A stretch of DNA of 15,855 nucleotides from SAR324 cluster bacterium. Lineage in GTDB: Bacteria > SAR324 > JACQKK01. A program made the position numbers and the translations under genes. Every line of letters begins with the position of its first letter. Positions within the stretch are counted from its first letter, which is position 1. The stretch covers positions 1-15,855 of the forward strand of contig JAPUJL010000243.1 of NCBI GenBank assembly GCA_027296185.1. Direction: 5' to 3'. Positions 7,464 through 13,949 of the stretch are shown in pieces. The notes beneath the pieces are model-generated. The model worked only from the letters and a program-made list of their open reading frames with translations. It did no database searches and was not told where the DNA came from.

Positions 7464-8697
7464 ACCGCAGCACGGGATCGAGGGATCCGCCGTACCCCGT
7501 CAACTCCAGATATCCTTCGCCCCGCACCGCCCGCCGCCCCCGGCGGCCCTTCACGCTCACGGCACCCTCCCAGTAGGCGAAGGGGATGCCCGGCGTCGGC
7601 GCCAGTTCCTGCGCCTCCAGCAGCGGCTCCACCGTCAGCTCCACATCCAACTCCGGCAACTCGATCCGCCAGGCGATGGGATAGCGGGCTCCGGTGGCCG
7701 GGCTCTGCCACCAGCGCAGGGGCGTGAGGCGGTTGCCCGACCCTGGCGCGAGCGTGAAGGCCACGCTCCGCCCGTTTGGGTCGACCCAGGTCCCGGCGGA
7801 ATGGGGCGACGGCGCGCCGTCCTTTCGGCGGAGCCGGTAGAGCATGAGGTCCGAGCCGTCCGACAGGCGCAACCCCATCCAATCCCAGCCGGCGTTCTCG
7901 GCGGCCAGCTGGGTCGTGCCGAACTCGTGATCCATCCACGCCATGCCGCGCACGGCGCGGGCCTTCCCGTCCACGATGACCCGGCCCTTGGCCGCCAGGC
8001 GGGTCAACGAGTAATACCACGAGGCGTTGCCACGCGCCTCGCCTTTCCGGTCCAGGCCATCCACCCCGTGCAGCACCGGCTCCCGCTCGGCCCGCAGTTC
8101 CAGGTCGAGGGCGAATTCGCGCCCGGGAACGTGCAATCGTACGCCGTGGGGATCGCCGGGCAGAGCTTCGGCGCGCCACGCGCCCAGCCAGACCTCCTGG
8201 CGATCCGTCGCGGCTCCGGCCATGCCCAGGCTGCCGCGGGCGGCGAGACCCTCCCGCATGAAGCGGCCCTCGCCGAGCAGGCTGAGGGCAGCCTGGGCCG
8301 CGAACAACGACCGCGGAGCCCAGGCGGAGGCCCGCCAAACCGGGCCGGGGAGGACGGCCCGGCGGAAGAAAGTCACCTGAAAGCCGATACGGCCGCCATC
8401 CTCCGCGGTCAGCAGACCGGTGTAGTACCACCATTCGAGGCGATAGTCCTCGTGGCTCCCATGGTCCCGGGGAAACCGCCACTCCCGGCTTCCCTCGGCC
8501 GCGCGGAACGCTCCGGCAAGCGCCTCCGGCCGTTCCGCGAGCGCCGGTCCGGGGAAAACGCAGAGAGCCGCCAGGGACCAATGCGCCAGCAGGGCCCAGC
8601 GCGCCAGCAGGGACCAATGCGCCAGCAGGGCGCAAATTCCGTTCCGGACGGCCAGCGCCGCCCGCCGGCGCGCTCCACGTTTCATCCGCATCCCCAT
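7462..8697 (-). CDS. secreted lipocalin-like protein, AttH / CrtC-hydratase-like family
   Basis: This 411-aa exported protein belongs to the AttH family of lipocalin-like proteins, which share a fold with carotenoid 1,2-hydratase (CrtC). It has a basic N terminus (MGMRMKRGARRRA), a long hydrophobic stretch at about 22-48, and a likely cleavage site after PALA (51-54). The first beta-barrel domain carries EDYRLEWWYYTGLL (83-96) and GFQVTFFRR (105-113). The second carries WMDHEFGTTQL (254-264), GWDWMGLRLSDGSDLMLYRLR (270-290), and the C-terminal PFAYWEGAVSVKG (372-384). The link to AttH comes from these motifs plus adjacency to an ABC ATPase and an FtsX-type permease. Its biochemical role is not established; a carrier or chaperone for a hydrophobic ligand is inference. 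The first ATG (8697) follows GGGAGGAG, which lies in the last codons of the permease gene. ATGs also occur at codons 3 and 5. The hydrophobic core of the signal peptide is built from an 18-bp tandem repeat. Confidence 0.88.
   Translation of the reverse strand: MGMRMKRGARRRAALAVRNGICALLAHWSLLARWALLAHWSLAALCVFPGPALAERPEALAGAFRAAEGSREWRFPRDHGSHEDYRLEWWYYTGLLTAEDGGRIGFQVTFFRRAVLPGPVWRASAWAPRSLFAAQAALSLLGEGRFMREGLAARGSLGMAGAATDRQEVWLGAWRAEALPGDPHGVRLHVPGREFALDLELRAEREPVLHGVDGLDRKGEARGNASWYYSLTRLAAKGRVIVDGKARAVRGMAWMDHEFGTTQLAAENAGWDWMGLRLSDGSDLMLYRLRRKDGAPSPHSAGTWVDPNGRSVAFTLAPGSGNRLTPLRWWQSPATGARYPIAWRIELPELDVELTVEPLLEAQELAPTPGIPFAYWEGAVSVKGRRGRRAVRGEGYLELTGYGGSLDPVLR
8575..8628 (-). repeat. 18-bp tandem repeat, three copies, inside the signal-peptide coding region
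   Basis: Three consecutive 18-bp units encode LLAHWS, LLARWA and LLAHWS (residues 24-41 of the lipocalin-like protein). A degenerate flanking unit encodes LAALCV. The units are nearly identical in DNA as well as protein, so the repeat arose by recent duplication or slippage. Being a multiple of three, changes in copy number would keep the frame. Confidence 0.9.
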
Positions 8698-8703
8698 GCC
8701 GGT

Positions 8704-11268
8704 TCACTCCTCCCGAATGGTGGCGGCGACCGACAACCGCCCGATGCGGTAGATCGGATACAGGCTGCCCAGCACCGCCGCGGCCAGGGCCACCACGGTC
8801 AACGTGACGTACGGTCCCTCGGCCGGGTGAAACTGCAGGGTCCAGCCGAAGGCGCGCCGGTTGACGACGAAGATCAGCACCACGGACATCAGCCAGCCCA
8901 CGGCCCAGCTCATGATCGCCGCCGTGCCCGCGAGCAATGCCGCCTCCACCACCATGGACAGGGCCAACGTGCGCCGGGGCACACCGATGGCCCGCAGATA
9001 GCCCAGGATACGCTGACGCTCGGAGAGCAGCGCCATCAAGGCGCTGACCACCGCCACAAAGGCCACCAGGGCCGCCACGCTGCGCATCAGCGCGGTGATG
9101 GCAAAGGTGCGGTCGAAGACCTCCAGGGCGCTTTCGAGCAGGCCGCGGTTGTCCATCACCCGCAACCCAGCGCCTCCGGGCAAGGCGGCGATCTCCCGCT
9201 CGATCCGCTCCCGGCCCGTCCCCGGCTCCACCCACAACGCCACGGAGCGCGGGGGCTCTTCCCCGTACAGTTCCCGGTACAGGCGGCGGTCCAGATAAAC
9301 GATCCCCGCCGGCGCGCCATAGTTCTGCACCACCCCGGCGATGGGTATCCGGCGCTCCCCCTCCGGCGTGGGCACCGTCAGCAATCCGCCCACTTCCAGC
9401 CGCAGGGGATAGGCCAGGGTCTCGGATACCAGCGCTCCACCCGCCGCGACTTCGCGATACACGCGGCCGGGATCGGGATCGTTCATGGGCATGTGGGCGT
9501 GGCGCGCGAAGGCCTCGATATCGATTCCCACCACCAGCACCGTCCGCCCGCCGATCAGTGCCTTCCGCCGCCGCAGCACGTCCATGTCTCGCACCCACGG
9601 GGCGGCCCGGAGTCCGTCCAGCACCTCCGGCGCCATGCTCCCCATGCCCGGACCGCCGGGCAACGAGACGTAGTATTCCCCGCGAATCGCCTGTTCCATC
9701 CACAACTCGAAGGTATGGCGGAACGACCCCACCGTCACCGCCACCGCCAGCCACAGGGACAGGGCGATCATCAACGAGGCCGTGGCCACGCCCGTGCGGC
9801 CGAAGGAGCGGGAAAGGTTCCGCGCTGCCATCCGCCCGGCGGGACCGAGCCATCGGCCCAGGGCCGGCGCCGAGGCCCGCCCCACCACCGTCAGGGCGAG
9901 GGGCACGAACAGCGCCCCGCCGATCGCCAGCGCGGTGGCCGCCACCAGCGCCGCCATGAGCGATCCGTGTTCGGGCAGGGCGAGCGCACCCGCCGCTGCG
10001 AGCGCCACCGCACCCGCCGCGGCACAGAGGCGGACGATCCTCCGCCCCGCCTCCGGCTCCGGCACCCCCCGCAGGGCGCCCAGGGGCGAGACCCGGGACC
10101 CCTCCCAGGCCGGCAGCAGCGCGGCGAGCAAGGCGGCGGAGAGCCCCAACCCCAAACCCCAGATCCACATCTCCGGGCCCACTTTCAGCACCACCTCCGC
10201 GGGCCGGGCGAGCAGGAACAACTCGAAGAGGGTGGCACGGGTGCCCTCGACCATGACCAGGGCCAGGAATCGCCCCGCCACCACGCCCACCGCGCCCCCC
10301 GCCAGGCCGAGCAGCAACGCCTCGGCGAGCAGAGCCGCCAATACCGATCCCCGCGTGGCCCCGATGCAGCGGAGGGTCGCGATCAGCGGCTTGCGCTGGA
10401 CCGTGGCGAAATTGGCGGCGTTGAAGATGAGAAACACCGCGACCACGACGGTGAACAGCCCCAGCGCCTCCAGATTGGTTTGAAACGCCGCGGAGATGAC
10501 CGCCACGCGCTCCGAACGCTTGCCGGCGGTCTCGAGCCGCAATCCAGGCGGGAGCAGCCCTTCCACCACCGATTCCGCCTCCGGATCGAGCAGCAGGTCG
10601 ATGGCGTCCAGCCACCCCAGCCGGTCGAAGCGTTCCTGAAAGGTCGCCGGATCCACCAGCACCACGTTGCCGAAGGCGCCGGCGCGGCCTTCCGGCGTCC
10701 GGAAGGTGCCGAGTATGTGGAACGATTGCGGACGCCCGGCGATCCACAGGACGGCGGACTTCCCCGCCCTATTCCCGTGCAGGGCCGCGACGCCCGGCGA
10801 GACCAGCGCAGCGCCGGGTTCCGCCAGGAAGCGATCGAACAACGCGAAATCTCCCCGGGGGCTGCCGCTCTCTCCGGCCCCCGGTGACCCGGGCTCGACG
10901 GTTCCCACGCCGAGCAGCCCGCCCGCGGAGATCAAGTCCATCCCCAACACGGTCACGCCGGGTCCGTCAGGGGCGCCCCAGCGCGCCCAGCCCTCCAGTA
11001 CCGGCGACGCACCCCGCACCCCGGGAGCCTTGAAGAGCCGCGGAAACACGTCCTCGGGTACCCCGCCCCCGCCGGGCGCGAACACGCGGTGGGTGGCCTT
11101 GCCGGAGAACGCCTCGATCCCCTCGGCGAAGGCGCTCAGGGCGCCCCGGTTGGCCTCCCGGATGCCCGTGAAGACCGCCACGCCCAGCGCCACGCCGGCC
11201 AGGGTGAGGGCCACCTGCAAGGGATGGCGCCGCCAGTAGCGTACCAGTGCGCGAAAAACGGGAAACAC
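8704..11268 (-). CDS. ABC transporter permease, FtsX-like, long form (two FtsX modules)
   Basis: This is an 854-aa inner-membrane permease. One TM helix (about 15-36) is followed by a ~230-aa periplasmic MacB-PCD-like domain and then TM helices at about 266-288, 308-338 and 366-386. Next come two linker helices (about 410-431, 438-462) and a second module with TM at 495-515, another periplasmic domain (about 516-720) and TM helices at 724-747, 769-800 and 818-840. Likely coupling helices that contact the ATPase are RKPLIATLRCIGATRG (292-307) and ERQRILGYLRAIGVPRR (750-766). This tandem layout resembles YbbP-type permeases and could be equivalent to fused AttF and AttG. Such transporters usually extract or move lipids, lipoproteins or hydrophobic compounds at the periplasmic face; the substrate here is unknown. 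The start is GTG at 11268, 21 bp after the ATPase stop, with a modest AAGGCGG site. Its last codons carry the ribosome-binding site of the next gene. Confidence 0.88.
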   Translation of the reverse strand: MFPVFRALVRYWRRHPLQVALTLAGVALGVAVFTGIREANRGALSAFAEGIEAFSGKATHRVFAPGGGGVPEDVFPRLFKAPGVRGASPVLEGWARWGAPDGPGVTVLGMDLISAGGLLGVGTVEPGSPGAGESGSPRGDFALFDRFLAEPGAALVSPGVAALHGNRAGKSAVLWIAGRPQSFHILGTFRTPEGRAGAFGNVVLVDPATFQERFDRLGWLDAIDLLLDPEAESVVEGLLPPGLRLETAGKRSERVAVISAAFQTNLEALGLFTVVVAVFLIFNAANFATVQRKPLIATLRCIGATRGSVLAALLAEALLLGLAGGAVGVVAGRFLALVMVEGTRATLFELFLLARPAEVVLKVGPEMWIWGLGLGLSAALLAALLPAWEGSRVSPLGALRGVPEPEAGRRIVRLCAAAGAVALAAAGALALPEHGSLMAALVAATALAIGGALFVPLALTVVGRASAPALGRWLGPAGRMAARNLSRSFGRTGVATASLMIALSLWLAVAVTVGSFRHTFELWMEQAIRGEYYVSLPGGPGMGSMAPEVLDGLRAAPWVRDMDVLRRRKALIGGRTVLVVGIDIEAFARHAHMPMNDPDPGRVYREVAAGGALVSETLAYPLRLEVGGLLTVPTPEGERRIPIAGVVQNYGAPAGIVYLDRRLYRELYGEEPPRSVALWVEPGTGRERIEREIAALPGGAGLRVMDNRGLLESALEVFDRTFAITALMRSVAALVAFVAVVSALMALLSERQRILGYLRAIGVPRRTLALSMVVEAALLAGTAAIMSWAVGWLMSVVLIFVVNRRAFGWTLQFHPAEGPYVTLTVVALAAAVLGSLYPIYRIGRLSVAATIREE
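8707..8714 (-). promoter_or_regulatory. ribosome binding site of the lipocalin-like gene inside the end of the permease gene
   Basis: GGGAGGAG on the - strand overlaps the last two Glu codons of the permease, and its final G directly precedes the TGA stop. It lies 9 nt before the first ATG at 8697. This favours that ATG over those at codons 3 and 5. Confidence 0.75.
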
Positions 11269-11289
11269 GCGGCGTGCCGCCTTAGCCGC

Positions 11290-12027
11290 TCACGCCCCGG
11301 CGCCGGGGCCGGGGCCGGAAATGGGCGCGTCTCCCGGCTCCCCACGGGTATCGGCGGCGATGCGCCCGTCGTGGAGGACGATCCGGCGGGAGGCGAGCCG
11401 CGCCGCTTCCTCGCTGTGGGTCGCCATCACGAGGGTGGTGGCCCGCTCCCGCGCCGCCCCGAACAGCAATTCCAGCACCCGCCCGCCCGTCTCGGAATCC
11501 AGGTTGCCGGTCGGCTCGTCGGCCAGCAGCAGTGGCGGCTCGAGCATCAGGCTGCGGGCGATGGCCACCCGTTGCTGCTCTCCGCCGGAAAGCCGGTCGG
11601 GGTAGAGGTTCAGCCGTGCCTCGACCCCCACCGCCGCGGCCAACTCCCGCGCGCGGGAAACGGCCCGCCCCCCGCGGAGCCCGGACAATTCGGCGGGCAG
11701 GGTGAGGTTTTCCAGCACCGTCAGCGTGGGCAGCAAGTGAAAGAACTGGAACACGAATCCGATCCGCGTGAGGCGCAAGCGGGTCAGTTCGCGGTCGGTC
11801 ATCTCGTGCAGGGGGCGCCCCTCGACGGCGATCCGCCCGGCGCTGGGAACCTCCAGCGCGCCCATCAGATGCAGCAGCGTGCTCTTGCCCGAGCCGCTTT
11901 GCCCCATCAACGCAGCGGCCGTGCCCGGCTCGATTTCCAGGTCGATCCCCCGCAGCGCGTGGATGGTGCGCTCCCCGTCGCGGTAAGAGCGGAAGACGCC
12001 TTCCAGTTGAACGATCGGGGGCGGCAT
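11290..12027 (-). CDS. ABC transporter ATP-binding protein (LolD/MacB/AttE-like)
   Basis: This 245-aa cytosolic ATPase powers the adjacent FtsX-type permease. All motifs are intact: Walker A GQSGSGKST (42-50), Q-loop FVFQFFHLLP with Gln94, signature LSGGEQQ (146-152), Walker B LLLADEP with Glu171, D-loop GNLD (174-177) and switch His204. The spacing is that of the MacB/LolD/FtsE subfamily. The frame extends upstream to 12834, antisense to the phosphatase gene. The start was placed at the ATG of MPPPIVQLEGVFRSY (12027), where family similarity begins; no clear Shine-Dalgarno precedes it. The C-terminal tail after about 228 is rich in Gly, Pro and Ala and looks non-conserved. It is the first gene of the - strand operon and is divergent from the phosphatase gene. 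Confidence 0.93.
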   Translation of the reverse strand: MPPPIVQLEGVFRSYRDGERTIHALRGIDLEIEPGTAAALMGQSGSGKSTLLHLMGALEVPSAGRIAVEGRPLHEMTDRELTRLRLTRIGFVFQFFHLLPTLTVLENLTLPAELSGLRGGRAVSRARELAAAVGVEARLNLYPDRLSGGEQQRVAIARSLMLEPPLLLADEPTGNLDSETGGRVLELLFGAARERATTLVMATHSEEAARLASRRIVLHDGRIAADTRGEPGDAPISGPGPGAGA

Positions 12028-12237
12028 GGGCGCAGTGGGCCGGGTTCCGGGTGAAGGGGCGCCGGGTGGCAGTGTCCTGCTGGGCAAGACGGCCTTCCAT
12101 CGATGCCCCCATCGGCGAGTCTCCGCCCATGGTAGCCCGAACGGCATGGCGCAACAACGCGCGGAGTCCCGCCTACCGTCTCTTTCACCCGTTGACAGCA
12201 GCGGGCGCCACGGGCGACCCTGGAGGCGGCCGCGGGC
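12028..12237. promoter_or_regulatory. divergent intergenic region between the ABC operon and the phosphatase gene
   Basis: This 210-bp region separates two genes transcribed away from each other, so promoters for both should lie here. For the - strand, TTGTTG (12158-12153) and TACCAT (12135-12130) are spaced 17 bp and form the best sigma-70-like candidate. For the + strand, TTGACA occurs at 12192-12197 but no good -10 lies at the right distance. GGAGG at 12222-12226 is the likely ribosome-binding site of the phosphatase, 11 nt before its ATG. Promoter calls are weak in DNA this GC-rich; no operator or riboswitch was recognised. Confidence 0.4.
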
Positions 12238-13071
12238 ATGACGCGCCCGTGGATCTTCCATCCCTCTCAATTTTTGCCGATACGGGAGCACCTTTTGCCG
12301 AGCGGCCATCTGGATGCGTTGCAGGACCTGCTGGATGACTTCGACCGCCGGGCGCTGGCGGCCTTTCGCCGCGTGGGCGCGAACGAAAAGGCGGACGGCA
12401 CGGCGGTCACCGAGGTCGATACCGAGACCACGCGGGAGGTACAGTCCAAGCTCAAAGCGCGCTTTCCGGAATACGGGCTGCTGATCGAGGAAGACCCGGT
12501 GCCTCACCTGCCGGATGCCGAATTCCAATGGGTCGTCGATCCCTTGGACGGAACGGCGATGTTCGTGCGCGGATTCCCCGCCTGGGGCCTGGGGATCGGG
12601 CTCATGCAGGGCAACACCCCGCGGGAAGGGCACCTGAGCTTTCCCGCTCTGGGAGAGCGCTACGCCTGCATCGAGGGGCGGATCACCTTCAACGGCGAGC
12701 CCTTCGTGCCGCCGCCCGCACCCGACGTCGCCCAGACGCGGAACCTGCTGGTGGGCTCCGACCTGCTCAAGGAGCTTCGCCTGGAGCGCCTGCACGGGTA
12801 CAAGGTGCGGAACTTCGGCACCAACCTCTACCACCTGATCTGTACGGCCCTGGGCCGGGCGGAGGGCATGATCAGCCCCCGCAGCTATATGTGGGACATC
12901 GTGCCGGCGCTACCCTTCACGCGGTCGCGGGGGCTCGTCGAGCGGTTCCTGGACGGCCGCCCGTTCGACCTGGAAGCCGACTGGGTGCCCGATCGGCGGG
13001 CTGCGCCGCTCCCGGCGATGGTGGTGGCGCGGCCCGAGGTCGCCGAGGAGGTAATCCGCCAGCTGCGCTGA
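12238..13071 (+). CDS. inositol monophosphatase-family phosphatase (divergent)
   Basis: This 277-aa member of the Mg2+-dependent FIG/IMPase superfamily hydrolyses a small phosphate monoester; the family includes inositol phosphatase, histidinol-phosphatase (HisN) and CysQ. Visible metal-binding elements are EVDTET (59-64), IEED with Glu84/Glu85, the motif WVVDPLDGTAMFVRG (98-112; Asp101, Asp104, Thr106), and a C-terminal MWD with Asp220. The usual WDxAAG motif reads WDIVPALPF here. The mid-region that normally has several glycines (around 132-152) reads FPALGERYACIEGRITFNG, so the protein is an outlier. HisN or CysQ cannot be assigned from the sequence. The ATG at 12238 is 11 nt after GGAGG. 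It is divergent from the ABC operon and convergent with the ankyrin gene, 29 bp away, so it probably forms its own transcription unit. Confidence 0.85.
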   Translation: MTRPWIFHPSQFLPIREHLLPSGHLDALQDLLDDFDRRALAAFRRVGANEKADGTAVTEVDTETTREVQSKLKARFPEYGLLIEEDPVPHLPDAEFQWVVDPLDGTAMFVRGFPAWGLGIGLMQGNTPREGHLSFPALGERYACIEGRITFNGEPFVPPPAPDVAQTRNLLVGSDLLKELRLERLHGYKVRNFGTNLYHLICTALGRAEGMISPRSYMWDIVPALPFTRSRGLVERFLDGRPFDLEADWVPDRRAAPLPAMVVARPEVAEEVIRQLR

Positions 13072-13100
13072 TTGAGCGCGATGATTGGAAATCTGGGAAA

Positions 13101-13754
13101 CTACCGCTCCGGACCGCCCCCCGCCCCCTCAATCATCGCCATGATCTCGACCGCCTGCCGGATGCGGGCGTATTCGTAGACGTCGCGGCCCTGCTTGTTC
13201 TTGATGCGGATGTCCATGCCCCCATCGAGAAACAAAGGCACCAAGTGGGAGTAGCGCTGGGCGATGGCCAGATGAAGGGGCGTGTCGCCGTCCACGTTCT
13301 GCACATTGGGATCGGCGCCGATGGCCAGCAGCGCACGCACCATGTCCGGGTGTCCCTTGCTCGCCGCATAGGATAGGGCGCTCCAGCCATCCATGTCCTG
13401 GCCGTTGGGGTCGACCCCGCGCCTGCCCAGCAATGGGACGCAATCGAGGCAGCCGAACAGCGCCGCGTAGCGCAGGGCGTCGTTCCCGGTTTTGCTCGTG
13501 CGGTGAGGATCCGCCCCCCGGTCGAGCAACATGGCCGCCACGTCGTAGCGCCCGGTGCTGACGGCCGCCATCAAGGCCGTGTGGCCGTCCTTGTTGGTAC
13601 TGTCGATATCGGTGCCCAGCCCCAACAGCATGTCCAGTTGCGCCAAGTCGCCCTTGGTCACCGCCTCGACCAGCGCTTGGCCTTCCGTCTGACCCGAGAC
13701 GGGCAGCGCGGCGACCGCGAGCAACACCGACAGCAATACCACGTAGCGAGTCAT
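13101..13754 (-). CDS. exported ankyrin-repeat protein
   Basis: This is a 217-aa protein with a cleavable signal peptide (MTRYVVLLSVLLAVAALPVSG, probable cleavage after Gly21), so it is probably periplasmic. Five full ankyrin repeats follow at about 25-55, 57-87, 90-120, 123-153 and 156-186, with a partial sixth to about 210. Repeat cores such as DGHTALMAAVSTG, DGWSALSYAASKGH and DGDTPLHLAIAQ are clear. The third repeat is irregular and carries a CLDC pair (Cys102, Cys105) that could form a disulfide in the periplasm. Ankyrin repeats mediate protein binding; the partner is not visible. ATG at 13754 is supported by GGGAGAGAGG ending 6 nt before it. It lies downstream of actF in the same orientation with a 195-bp gap, so it may have its own promoter or be read through from the act operon. 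Confidence 0.88.
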   Translation of the reverse strand: MTRYVVLLSVLLAVAALPVSGQTEGQALVEAVTKGDLAQLDMLLGLGTDIDSTNKDGHTALMAAVSTGRYDVAAMLLDRGADPHRTSKTGNDALRYAALFGCLDCVPLLGRRGVDPNGQDMDGWSALSYAASKGHPDMVRALLAIGADPNVQNVDGDTPLHLAIAQRYSHLVPLFLDGGMDIRIKNKQGRDVYEYARIRQAVEIMAMIEGAGGGPER

Positions 13755-13949
13755 CTCAATCCTCTCTCCCTAAATGGCGAAAGCGCGCCGCCAAGCGAGG
13801 CAGTCTCGCCGGAGCATCGATTAACGAATGCCGAAGGTCATGTGAGAGCCACAGCAGGGATATTGCACGCTTTGCCGCAAGGCTTCACCTCCGCGGCGGC
13901 CGCGGCTCCGCACCCATCGTGGCGAGCCCTTCCCCGCCCGGCACGGTGG
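13755..13949. other. intergenic region between actF and the ankyrin gene
   Basis: This 195-bp region lies downstream of actF and upstream of the ankyrin gene on the - strand. It holds two small inverted repeats. One is GCGAG-GCAGT-CTCGC at 13795-13809. The other is the GC-rich CCGCGG-CGG-CCGCGG at 13891-13905. Neither is followed by a T-run on the - strand, so neither is a convincing terminator. A more AT-rich patch near 13816-13830 might hold the ankyrin gene promoter, but no hexamer pair is persuasive. Confidence 0.4.

Noticed and set aside
6059..10747. A single 1562-codon - strand frame that could suggest a giant fusion protein ending in the MFS transporter.
   Set aside because: Only the last 462 codons match a protein family. 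The rest overlaps the lipocalin and permease genes out of frame, and a good ribosome-binding site marks the start at 7447.
7453..10887. A very long + strand open frame (over 1100 codons) antisense to the lipocalin and permease genes, and similar long frames elsewhere such as - strand 1847-4324 antisense to the dehydrogenase.
   Set aside because: The translations are low-complexity runs rich in Arg, Gly, Gln, His and Pro without domains, and lie opposite well-conserved genes. This is the usual effect of high third-position G+C, which removes stop codons in antisense frames.
12192..12197. Perfect TTGACA on the + strand upstream of the phosphatase gene as a -35 element.
   Set aside because: No -10-like hexamer lies 16-18 bp downstream; that stretch is entirely GC-rich and leads into the ribosome-binding site.
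11290..12834. A 514-codon frame in which the ABC ATPase would have a ~270-residue N-terminal extension.
   Set aside because: The extension is antisense to the phosphatase gene and shows no domain. The ATPase starts normally at 12027.
13078..13139. A perfect 10-bp inverted repeat (GCGATGATTG at 13078-13087 and CAATCATCGC at 13130-13139) at the convergent ends of the phosphatase and ankyrin genes.
   Set aside because: The loop is 42 nt, the right arm is inside the ankyrin coding region, and no T-run follows. A match of this size is expected about once by chance in a window like this.
13891..13905. GC-rich palindrome CCGCGG-CGG-CCGCGG downstream of actF as a terminator.
   Set aside because: No T-run follows on the - strand, and restriction-site-like GC palindromes are common in DNA of this composition.
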